Positions 1 through 11,600 of a stretch of DNA of 64,000 nt are shown one piece after another. The translations under genes were made by a program, and so were the position numbers. Position 1 is the first letter of the stretch. Every line of letters starts with the position of its first letter. The stretch is from NCBI GenBank assembly GCA_035079385.1, contig JAVHKY010000016.1, positions 5,689,501-5,753,500 on the forward strand, in the 5' to 3' direction. The notes under the pieces were generated by a model. The model did no database searches. It saw only the letters and a program-made list of their open reading frames with translations, and was not told the DNA's origin. The stretch is from Aspidiotus rigidus (Eukaryota > Arthropoda > Insecta > Hemiptera > Diaspididae).

Positions 1-484
1 AATCTTAAAAAATACAACTTCTGGTTGGTGTATGTTGAGCCTTAAGTTGAAGCAAATTTTATGTGGTTGATTGATACAATTGTAATTTACAATTAGGGGA
101 ATTCAAACGAAGGTTATTCTCGAGTTAATATCGTCTAAATTTAAAATAGCTAGATGATGATGAATGAATATTATGACAACGTAAGGAAGAAACTCGACAA
201 AATTTAGTTTCCGAAATCTGTAGTTTACATTTTTTTTTTTTTTTGCGTACTTCCCGATTCTAGATTTTGCATTTTTTTCCAGTACATAAAAAACTCGTGG
301 GAATAAAACCAATATTTGATGAGTTTGATTGCCGTTAGTTTTTAAAATATTCACAATTGAATTTCTGCGTATGATTATCGAAACGGAGAAAATTCTAAGC
401 TGTGCTTCTGCCTATTAGTGGCGTAAAAAACATTCAAATATTAGCTTACCTTTCAAACATATTAATCAGTTCTAACTCTTGCAG
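1..484 (+). other. Intron of the Mn-SOD gene
   Basis: This stretch lies upstream of the Mn-SOD terminal exon and ends in a pyrimidine-containing tract and AG at 483-484. No coding signal was seen. It is inferred to be the last intron of the gene, whose earlier exons lie left of the window. Confidence 0.7.
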
Positions 485-636
485 GTCTTATTCCTCTGTT
501 TGGAATCGACGTATGGGAGCACGCCTACTATCTACAGTACAAAAATGTTCGACCAGATTACGTAAAAGCTATTTTCGAGATCGTCAACTGGAATAATGTC
601 TCCAAGAGATACGAAGAAGCTGTTGCATCTGCGTAA
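485..636 (+). CDS. SOD2: Superoxide dismutase [Mn], mitochondrial, last exon
   Basis: Mn-SOD converts superoxide to hydrogen peroxide and oxygen in the mitochondrial matrix. The exon follows an AG at 483-484, begins with two bases that finish a split Gly codon, and runs to a TAA at 634-636. It encodes the C-terminal 50 or so residues. The hallmark [15 protein letters not shown] block carries the Asp and His metal ligands of the DxWEH motif, followed by [21 protein letters not shown], shown here as [12 protein letters not shown] and NWNNVSKRY. The two missing His ligands and the transit peptide lie in exons left of the window. Length and sequence match the family's C-terminus and the reading frame is intact. 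The exon appears to be from a functional gene transcribed left to right. Confidence 0.95.
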
Positions 637-836
637 TGCGATATGATCCCACGGAAGCGTTTATAACAGTCTGCATTTAAACGTACGGAAAATATTTTTC
701 TGCGGACTATCGTGATTCCAGTCGATAGATGTTTTAGGTACCCTCAAAGTTCATCGTTCAATTCACAACAGACTGGAATTCCTATTTTGTTAATATCCAT
801 TTTATAAAATGCTAGTATAAAAGAGATCGTTGAATT

Positions 837-842
837 AATAAA
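837..842 (+). terminator. Poly(A) signal candidate for Mn-SOD
   Basis: An AATAAA hexamer lies about 200 bp downstream of the Mn-SOD stop codon, a normal 3'UTR distance. No transcript evidence is available, so the assignment is by position only. Confidence 0.5.
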
Positions 843-2566
843 CTCGTGATTTTTGTACGATCGCGCTAAACCTTAATTGAGCGAAGCTGCAGATTATTGC
901 ACTTATAAAACGGCCTGAAATGATTTCATTTAATAGCGTTTACGACGGAATTCACATTTGTAAATTATCACGTCACATTGTCGTTATCTAGATCGGCTAT
1001 TTTAAGTCGATTACTGGGTATAATATGACGGAGATCACATTATATGTAATTCGCAGGATATGAATACTTAAAAATGTTGTTTCAATTCGCCGTTTCGGTA
1101 GATAAGTGAGGCCGTGAGCAAAAATAAAACATGTGGAACGGAAGCGAATTAATCCGCTATAATACACATTAAATGTTGTAATTCAATGTAAAATTTCGCT
1201 CTATGCGTAGATCATAATTTCATCTATTACGATATCGCGCGATATTCCTAACACGTACGTAAGATTTAATGGGGCAGACTGCGACGTGTTTCTTATTGTG
1301 TACGAGAGTTCGTCTGTTGGTTTGACATTCCACCGAGAAAATTTATATCGTTGAAGATGAGATGAGAACGTTACGCACAAATGGGGTTGATAATTGTACT
1401 CATCGAATAACGTGTATCGGAACGCTGTCTGAGTTCGCCGAGGAGGTTCATTAAAGACGGCACTTTCTTCACTTGAAGATCTGATTATAGGGGGGGAGGG
1501 GGGAGTTTAAGAGGAAATGAACGAAGATTAAAGTACCTACAGACAAGAACAGTGTCTGTGTCGACAAGTTGAATGCACCGAAAATGTTTATGGGGCGGGG
1601 GGAAAAAAATCCTCATTATTCAGCAAAATTGGGAACAAAAAACTTTCACGTGCAGTAGGCTTGATTTTATTTTTATTGAAAAATTCCTCGAACATCTCTC
1701 TCCCAATACGTACGAATACCCAAATGGCTGCTGGCCGAGTTGGAATGAGTCTGTTAGCTTTTTGGCATTTCGCCATTCATAAATTCATTTCAATTTTTGC
1801 ATAATTTTGTAGCGATTCTCAATATTTTTATAAGCATAGTGAAGTGTGAAAAAGATGAGCAATGGTTTTACGATGAAAGATTGAGAGATTGCAGTTCCTG
1901 TTAGTCATACTTACAAGAGCGAAAAAAAAAAAGAATGAATGAAAAAATGAAAATAAAATTCTTCTTCCGGATGCGCGTGAAGTATTTTTTTTTATTGTGA
2001 ATTCGCGCGCGTAGGTGAAACTCGCACAGAAAGCGTAGAATTTCACTGAATTTATTTTATTTTTTACGCGAGAGGTGAAATAATTCTCGATATAAAAATT
2101 TTACAGCATTTTTTTCGAACTCTCGAAAACGAGCTTTTGCTTAATCAGTTTTCATTTATCGCGATTAGCGCCGTCGAATAGAGCTTTTGGAAGGTCATCG
2201 GGCAAGTGGGAGTTCTGTAAATAGCAGGAGTTACGGCCGGCTATTGTGGATCTAATATTGTAAGGAAGAAATAATAAACGTTAATGTCTGTAAGTCAGGC
2301 TATCCAGTCTGCGTTGTTTTACAGTTGGAGCGTGACTGCCGTTACGTAAAGTTCAAAAAATGTGAATTTGAGGTTGCTTATTATTTCTCTTTTGAAACTC
2401 GCGCCGACTTTTTTTTCTTTCCTTTCGTTTCGGTATCCGATTTTTTTTTAATCGTTGCATTTTTATTTTCACCTGTTCGTGTTTTATTTTTATTCATAAT
2501 CGTGCGATCGACTTTTTGTGATCGCTTTTGGTGTACACCACGTGAGAGCAGACGAAAGAAGTCGAA
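843..2566. other. Intergenic DNA between Mn-SOD and the Ly6 gene
   Basis: No conserved coding frame or element ends were recognised. There are G-rich tracts near 1490-1505 and 1593-1605 and several poly-T runs. The last few hundred bases should hold the promoter and 5'UTR of the downstream Ly6 gene, but no specific core motif could be assigned. Confidence 0.5.
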
Positions 2567-2639
2567 ATGATTAAGGCCAACAAATCGATATGTTTTTTAA
2601 TAGCGATTTTTGGAGTATTTTTTTCCATACTTAGAACAG
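2567..2639 (+). CDS. Ly6 gene exon 1 (signal peptide)
   Basis: The exon starts at an ATG and encodes 24 residues plus one base. A basic N-terminus (MIKANK) precedes a hydrophobic core. The donor is G|GTAAAT at 2640. It is too short to stand out as an open frame and was recognised by joining in phase to the exon at 14662. Confidence 0.85.
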
Positions 2640-5600
2640 GTAAATATTATTTATTACTCCCCATAAGTGCGATAGTAACGTGAATAAGATGACGAATAAT
2701 TTATTTATGAACGTCAACAATCCCAGATGATAACTCACGTTATTCACTATAAAATTCCCAAAAAATATGATAGATTTTCAGCGGAGAGGAAATTGAAGTG
2801 CCTAGAAAAATTGATTTTCGTGCGTAAAAGTAAAATACATACGATTCGTTATTTTCGAGAATACTACAGCCGAGACTTCTAGACGCCTTTCCACGTCCTA
2901 GTAACCTACATCCTTCGCTCCCCTCTAAACTTTCAAGGATGAAACTGTTTCTCTTCCCTTATTTTCTACCAACGTGCACGAAGTAGGTCTAGTATTTTTG
3001 GCGTCTATCAGTCGGCTGCGCGGAAATACGCAAAAGTAACGCTGTGTATGGAAGATTCCGGAGTGCTGTTTTTATTGAATTATTTTTTCGACGAAAGAAA
3101 ATTCGATTAATATCAAGATCAGGACCCCTACGACGAAAGTGGAGTGGAAACTCGACGTGAATTCTCTAGAATTTAGCGGTTTCGAAGTAGTCTCCTCAGA
3201 ATTTTTTTTTGTCAGTAGAGTTACATTAAAACTATAGAAATTTATCAATAGTCGCCGACAATTACTATATCAGATGAGGTTATCAACCTTTTGAAATTGT
3301 CGACCTATTTTTTGAAATTGTCTAAGATGTTGACGATCGGTCGGTTGAGAAATTATCAATACGTAACTATATTTCTCAACCGTAATCTTTTTCTGAATCG
3401 ACTGACAAGAACAATGAGGAGAAACTTTATCGAAATAAGTCTCTTATCTTTCAAAGTACTATTGGCAGCCAAGAATATGCGGTTGATTCGTTATAGTTAG
3501 TACGGCACAGTAATCTGTGAGTACGCGTGTAAGAGAAAGATGAAGTGGGTACCACTATCCTCAACAGTCTAAATGTTGAAAACTTGCATTCGTGAACGAA
3601 ATGTAGTTGGCCACCTTGAACTCATTCTCAAGGAATACGAATCCAAGTCTTGGATGGAATCGTGCTATGAGGAAGAGGGTACCCAATAACATTGAGTCAC
3701 ACGTAGTTTAACCTTTGAACGGGGTCTTCTACCCTAGCCCATTTTTTCGATATTTGTAGGATTATGAGAGAGAAGAAACCCATAGTTTCGAATTCAACTC
3801 ATCAACGTATTTACGAGAGAGTTGAGTCTTTAATCTGGATAAAATGTACCTACCTTCAACCTTCGAGGCCCTAGCCTCGGAGAAGATGAGTGTTCCGTTA
3901 TGTCCCGTTTTGTGGTAGCAAAATCTGAGATTTTCGTCTATATTGTGTTTATGAAGGGTTGTCTTTCCTCTATCATTCCTTACTCAACTTTTCTTGTAAA
4001 CTTGCACTTGATCACTTTTTTTTTCATGAACTATTCAACTACACAAGGGGTTATTAGTTCGAGAAAAAAAGTGAGAGAGAAAGAGACTCTGAGTTGTTGG
4101 AGAGGGCTGAAGAGGCTTGAGAGGCGACAGAAAATGATTTTCCGAGGATTAGGAGATATGGATAGAAGAAGAGGAACTTGAAGACGGATAATTCTTCAGC
4201 ATGACAGTATTGGTATGAGGGTGGAGCGCAGAGCTCAAGGAAAACGAAGGTCATGCTATGACTATTTCATCATCATAGCGTGAGGAACGAATTGAATAGG
4301 ATCACGGGATCGGGGATTTTGTAATAATCGAAGTTGACTGTGTGGTTTAGAAGACCAGAGGTTGTTCCATGTTGAGATGATTAGAGAACGACCCATAGGC
4401 CGGAGGAGTAGAGCAAGGCTTGATTGGTCGCTAGGTCCACTGCGCGTTTTCCGGGATGCCGATATGACCAGAAATCCAGAGGAATGCAACTGAAGATGGA
4501 GAAGATGTTAAGGTATGCAGGAGGATGAGAATGCGCTGAACGTTAGGGTTGGAGAAGTAGAGGTCTTGTACGGCTTGAGGGGAAGAAAGTAGGAAGAGCT
4601 TATGGGAAAGGAGAGGGGAGAAAAGTAGGTAGAGCAGGAACATAGATGGTATCAGATAGTTCAGCAGAATACATGGAAGCCGAGTTTTTCACGCGGAAAA
4701 GCGAGATTTCTTCGTCGGTAGAGAAATTGTAGCCCATTTTGGAGCTCGATTTGGATCCATTTGTGAGGGGAAAATCATAATGAATGATGGCTTCGATATG
4801 ATTTCAGTGAATCAATTTTAGTAAGTCAGCAATGTCGAGGCGAGCACGAGATCACGTGGTCTCTTGCGAGGTGTGGATGAGTAGATAGGATGAAGGGGCT
4901 TAAATTTGAGCTGATGCTCTTCATGGGATTTTAATGGAAGTGGTGGTGAGTTTAAGGGACTGAGGAAAGAAAGAAAGATAAACTGGGCCATAGACGCGAG
5001 AAAGTTGGCGGTAAGCGATAAATTGAGGTTGGATGTCAGCCGTAGCGAGTAGGCTGAGCGTAGAGCTGATGGGCAGAGCACCAAGGGATAAACGTAGGCC
5101 AGCATATTGTTATGCACCCAATGATTTCAACAAAGATTCATTAGCCTTTTTGGAGATTGGGGACCTGTAGAAATAGAGAATTGTATAAGTAAAGGAGGAG
5201 CTTCCAACTGCAACCAGTGCAAATGTGGGATTGAGATGGGACACGGAATGATTTTCTGCAGTCAAGAAGGTATGGACGGATAATTCCTCAGCATGGCTGT
5301 ATCGGTATTAGGGTGAAGCGGAGAACCCAAGTAGGAGGAAGGAGCAGGTCAGGTGGGTGTGTCCAATTCTTAGTCATATTGTGACTATTTCAAAGCGTGA
5401 GGAACGAATTGATGAGGACGAGGCAGTCGGGGATTCTTTAATCAAACGACGAAGTTTACCATGGGGTTCAGTAGACCAGATGATTAAGGAACGATCATAA
5501 GAATGATTTTAAATCATAGGCCAGGGAAGGAGAGGGGTTAATGGTTGAGGAGGAGACCAGGGTTGCTAGGTCCACTGCGTCGTGTTCTGATCAGGAATCT

Positions 5601-8600
5601 AAAGGAAGGCAATTGAAGATCGAGAAGATATTGAGGTGTACAGGATGATGAGACACACTCCACCCACCTCTTACCCATCTGATTTTTCCCTCTTCTCCAA
5701 CCGCTAATTCTCTAATTCTTTTGCAGCATCCAGATCAACTTTCGTCTCACCTCCCATCGTCATCTCTCCGCTCTCTATTTTCATATACTTCAGTCATACA
5801 GCCTCATGACCTAGAAGTTTTACGAATTCCCTTCGTAAAACGTCCGAGACTAGATCAGCTGAACTACTGTCCCTCTTGTTCATCAACGATATCCTCCTTT
5901 TTGGATGGTTCGGACGATTTAGATATCGGATATAATATACGGAAGGCAACTTTCAATCGACGGTGAATTTCAAGAAGGACCTGTTTTATTGAGATGATTT
6001 AAGACAAACACTCACCGTCTTTCTGGAAAAATGTGGTGGTCTCTGACCTACTCTACAAACTTTGAAAAATGTTCTCAAATTACCAAATTCTTGTTCAAGG
6101 AAATGAAAAAAAATTTCGGTATTTTCTCTATATAATATTTATACTCTTCTATAATTGCCCTAGCTTGAAAATTTCTTAATTCGGTTAGTCAATTGTGATT
6201 TTTATTCTTTTGTTAGCCGTTGGAACCAGCCTCCTCAATTTACTGATTCATCATAACCAAAATAGACCGTGAAAATTTATCTTGATGAGTAATTAATGAA
6301 TTCGTTAATTACTTGTGATTTCTCGTTAATTCGAGGATTCTTTACGCCTTGTGATCTTAATACAGTAAAACCTCGATAAGTGAAAACTCGGTAACTGAAA
6401 AACCTCATTATCTGCAATAAAATTGCCGTCCCTTCACCTTGAACTAATTTCCCATGTAAATGTTACTCCTCAAGTGAAAGAAACTGAGTAGGCATGACTC
6501 GCTAACTGAAAAAAAAAAATAGCTTCAAACAGCTGATTTTACCCCCTAAAAGTCGTCTATTTTCTCTCACTGTTCGAAGTTTGACTCCACAAGTGAAATG
6601 TTTTATCGAAAAACTCTATTGTACAGTAAAGGATAAGGCGGGTGAACCTGTAACAACTTGATTTACTGCGACTAACTGACGGGTGGGCGATCGTGCTTTC
6701 TTTACATTTTCGTTTCAAACGAACAGTGAATTCATGAATGACTTAACGCTATGGCGGATAAGAAGTTGACGTCTTTATCGATCAGTGATAAGATTAAAGT
6801 GCTTGAAGAACTCGAAACAAATTCGAGAAGTGATGTAGGTAAGAAGTTCAAGATTAGCCAATCGACCATAACTCGTATTCTTCGACAGAAAGACGAACTC
6901 CTCGCAGGTGATAAAAATTCCTCCCGAAAACGACGCAGAGAAGCAGAACATCCAGAATTGGAGGATTGTCTGGTGAAATGGATAAAGAAAACGCGAGAGG
7001 ATAATGTTCCCATTTCTGGTCCAATGCTTCAACGTCAAGGTAAGAAGTTTGCCGACATGTTAAAAATTCCTGCAAGTTCGTTCAGCGGTAGTAATGGATG
7101 GCTTGGAAAATTCAAGCAGAGGCATGACATAGTTTTTCGACAAATAAGCGGTGAAGGCAAAGCTGTAGATGGAGAAGTATGCCGAGAGTGGAAAGAAACT
7201 TTGCGGTCCATTATCGAAGGTCATCAGCCCCGTGATGTGTTCAACGCGGATGAGACGGGACTCTTCTATCAGTGCCTACCGAATAAAACCATGTGCTTCA
7301 AGGGAGAAACATGCCAAGGGGGGAAACACAGCAAAGAACGCGTCACGTTATTACTCGGTGCTAATATGGACGGATCTGAGAAGTTACCTCCTCTGATGAT
7401 AGGAAAATCCCAAAAACCTCGGTGTTTTGCCAAGGTGAAAACGTTTCCCATGGAATATTTGGCGAATAAAAAAGCATGGATGACGTCGAACCTATTTAAA
7501 CAGTGGCTTTTGAAGCTGGACTCCACAATGAAGTTTCAAAAACGACACGTACTGCTCTTCATTGACAATTGCTCGGCCCACTCACCCCTACCACAGCTGA
7601 ACTCGTTAAGTGACCATTTTTTCTCGCGTCCTCTCTAAGTGAAAAGTTTCTTTTACTGAAAAACTCGTTAAATGAACATTTACAGGCCTTCCCTTGAAAA
7701 ATCACTTATCGAGGTTTTACTGTAATTCCAATGTTTCTTTGGACTATCGTCGTAATTTCGTACATCGATTAGTAAGGTCATAATGTGGTCAAGTAAATCG
7801 TCGAATGATTGGTAGGGGATTCCAAGAAGTTATTGTGCGCCGCGGACAGTACATATCTAATCGGATATTGGAGGAATATAGAAGGCTGAAAAAGAAGACA
7901 CGTGTATGGAATGCATTTAATGATCCTACAAATACAGAAAGATATAAATGTTAGACGAGGACAGAAGAGGAAATATATGACGGATAGATTTTGCGAGTGA
8001 AATATACGTCGAATGTAAGCTTGGAGACAAGTAAAGTAATGACATGACGTTCCTCAGCGTTACGACTAGAGACGTACACGAATTCAAGTTTATTGCAGTT
8101 TTACATAAGTCGCAGACTTAAGAGTATATGAGCGAAATCTAAGCTCTTTTCGTTAGAAAACCATCATCGCATGTATAATTCGAGACGCCCCATCGGTCCA
8201 AGTCATTTACGTCGACGACATCCTCTGCTTACAGCGAGGTCCTGAGCATCTCAATAGTTTCTACTCGTCTATTCATCTCACCATGGATACGGGGAGGGGG
8301 CGGTCTCAGTATTAAGGACTTCATCGTTTCCATTGCCCGAGGACACCCTAAATTTAGGATATTCGGAAAGGAGACAGCTGTCGATACAGATGACCACAAA
8401 CTTGCGACCCTCAATTCTTTCATTCATAGACTAGTCCTCAATTCTATGGATTTTTACCGACTTCATCCGGGAAGTTAACATTCTCGAATCTCTTGCTAAG
8501 TCCAACCACCTTACCCTCGACATCGAAAAAATGATCCCTCAGAAGCCCACGAAAAAATGCCTCGATGTAACCACCTCCCTCCTCCGCTAGTTTCAGCGCA

Positions 8601-11600
8601 CAAAAAAAGAGGCAAATGGATAAAATTACCCTACCTTGAGAAATATTCTCGCAAGTGCTTCCTCCTCCTCTTCCTCCCTGTTTATTATAATTCCGATACT
8701 CTTATAGGAGTCTTCTTGTAAGAACCAAAGATGCAATTTCTAAGAGAGAGAAAAGTGGTGTCTACAAGATCGAATGTCAGGATTGTCCAGCACTCTATAT
8801 TGGCGAGACTAGTAGGTAAATTAAGGTTAGGGTTGAGGAGGATATACACGCTTGAAGGAGGTCGTCTTGAGATGTTTCTACCTTTGCGGATCACTCGATC
8901 TCAAGTGTAGAAGTATCGAGATCATTGGAATTTCCTCCTTTTTAATTCGGGATTTCGTATCTATGTAAGTGGGGGGGTCGAAGATATCGGAACCATCCTC
9001 TTTATACAACGAATTTGCGTCTACATAAAGTCTGAGTTCCTTCACGAGACGTGAACAAAGTGAGCTGCAAAAAACAATGTAGGAACTTCGATTGAGTTAG
9101 GGTTCTAATAGCACATCGGGGACGCGAGAGGATTTTTAACAGGGGACCTGTTTTATGGGGGGCTTTTTGAGAAACTTGCCGTGCGCCGTCCAACAAAAAA
9201 CTTGGAAAAATTTCGACCCTCGAGCTATGTATGATAGGAGGGGGACTTAAAAAAATTTCGACTCTTGAGCCATATATGATAGGAGGGGAACTTGGAAAAA
9301 TTTCGACGCTCGAGCCATGTATGATAGGAGAGGGACATGGAAAAATTTCAACTCTGGAGCTATATATGATAGGAGGGGGATTAAGAGAAATTTCGATTCT
9401 CGAGCTATGTATGATAGTGAGGGGATTTGGAAAAACGACGGCTTCCTTAACGAAGTTAAACGAGGAACGCAGGGAACCTGTTTTATGAGTCGAATGGGAT
9501 TTGTTATTGAAAATTCAAGGAAGCCTAGACCTAGATAAAGATAGTATAAAGAAGGCCTAGACCTACTATAAGCCTATCATAATATAGTTTGAGAATCTAA
9601 ATTTTTCTCGCTCGAGAGTCGAAATTTTTCCAAGTCCCCCTTCTATCATATATAGCTCGAGAGTCGAAATTTTTCTAAGTCCCTCTCCTATCATATGGAA
9701 CCTGTTTCATGGGGGGCTATTTGAGAAATCTGGCTTGCGCCGTCCGCCGTGCGCCGTCCAGCGAAAAACTTGGAAAAATTTCGACCCTCGAGCTATATAT
9801 GATAGGAGGGGGACTTAGAAAAATTTCGACTGTCGAGCTATATCCCTTTTACTACCTTTCTCCAAATCTAGGCTTCCTTGAATTTTCAATACCGAATCTC
9901 ATTCGAATCATAAAACAGGTTCCCTGCGTTTCTCGTTTAACTTCGTTAAGGACGCTGTCATTTTTGGTATTTCTAAGTTTTTCGCTGGACGGCGCACGGC
10001 AGATTTCTCAAATAGCCCCCCATAAAACAGGTTCCTCGAGCCATATATGATAGGAGAGGGACTTAGAAAAACGACGGCTTTGCTGACACACTCACACAAG
10101 TACACAACAAAATATAACTTTCAACAGCCTGCAACAATAGAGTCTACTACTGAATGATATTGTAAGTATGGGTTGCGTGAGTGAATCAAAAAAGGTAAAA
10201 ATTGAATCTAAACTTGATACCTGCAGAGAATGGTTAGTTCATACCCTTTTAATCCCATATTTTATTGTGTGCTTGTCTGAGTGTGTCAGCAGCCTGTATG
10301 TGTAAAATATGCTTTTTAAAAGATGAAAATGGACATGATACCTTATTCTGAGGATAAAACGTAGTAATGACCAATGAGTTGATTCAACTATTGAATTGGA
10401 AAATAGCATATTTTACACAGACAGGTTGCTGACACACTCACACAAACACACAATAAAATATAGGAATAAAAGGGTACGATCTAACAATTCTCTGCAGGTA
10501 TCATGTTCAGATTCAATTTTTAGTTTTACCCTTTTTGATTCACTCACGCAACCCATACTTACTTATAAAATCATTCAGTAGTAAACTCTATTGTTGCAGG
10601 CTGTTGAAAGTAATATTTTGTTGTGTACTTGTGTGAGTGTGTCAGCAGCCTGTATGTGTAAAATATTTTTTTTTAAAGATGAAAATGGACATATTACCTT
10701 TTCAATTATGGAGATAAAACGGTATCCATTTTCACCTTTAAACAGCATATTTTACCCGTACCACTATAAGCCTAGTATAATATAGTTTGAGAGTCTAAAT
10801 TTTTCTCGAATCTCCAGCTATATATGATAGCTCCGAATCTCCAGCTATATATGATAGCTCGAGAGTTGAAATTTTTTTAAGTTTTTTGCTGGACGGCGCA
10901 CGGCAAGTTTCTCAAAAAGCCCCCCATAAAACAGGTTCCCTGTTAAAATTCAGCTGGAAACGATCAGGAGAATTCAGGATTTGTTTTACTTGTGGAAGAT
11001 ACCTACCCTCTAGTTTGTGTTTATCTCGGTTTTTGGCTTCTGGATAAACTCAGTTTGAAACCATTAGGATAATTGGGTCTTTGTCGTACTTCTGGAGGGT
11101 ACTTATTCTACAACTTGTGTTTATCTCAGCTTATGGCTTGAGAATTGTCATACATGTCGACGATACTCATTTTACAGTTTGTGTTTATCTCGGCTTATAG
11201 GGAGTATTAGTATTATGTTAGACCTATACTTACTCAATTTACTAGACCTGAAGTAAATGAAGAAAAGATCCGTCTAAATCCCTACGTAATTCCTGATTCT
11301 GCGTCCATCCTCTTCTCATGTACTAGTTTTATGCTAGGCTTGAAAAAAGAAAAAGAAAAACAAACAAAAAATCTCGAGCTATTTATGATAGGAGGGAGAC
11401 TTGGGAAAATTTGTCCCCTATCATATATAGCTCGAGAGTCAAAAGTTTTCCAAGTCCCTCTTCTATCATATATAGCTTCAGATTCGAAATTTTTTCTGAG
11501 TCCCTCTCCTATCATATATGGCGCGAGAGTCGAATTTTTTTCAAGTCCCCCTCCTATCATATATAGCTCGAGAGTCGAAATTTTTCTAAATCCCCCTCCT

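Noticed and set aside
9231..9488. A plus-strand frame with 15-residue repeats
   Set aside because: The 45-bp minisatellite unit is a multiple of three, so repetitive open frames appear automatically. No sign of a real protein.
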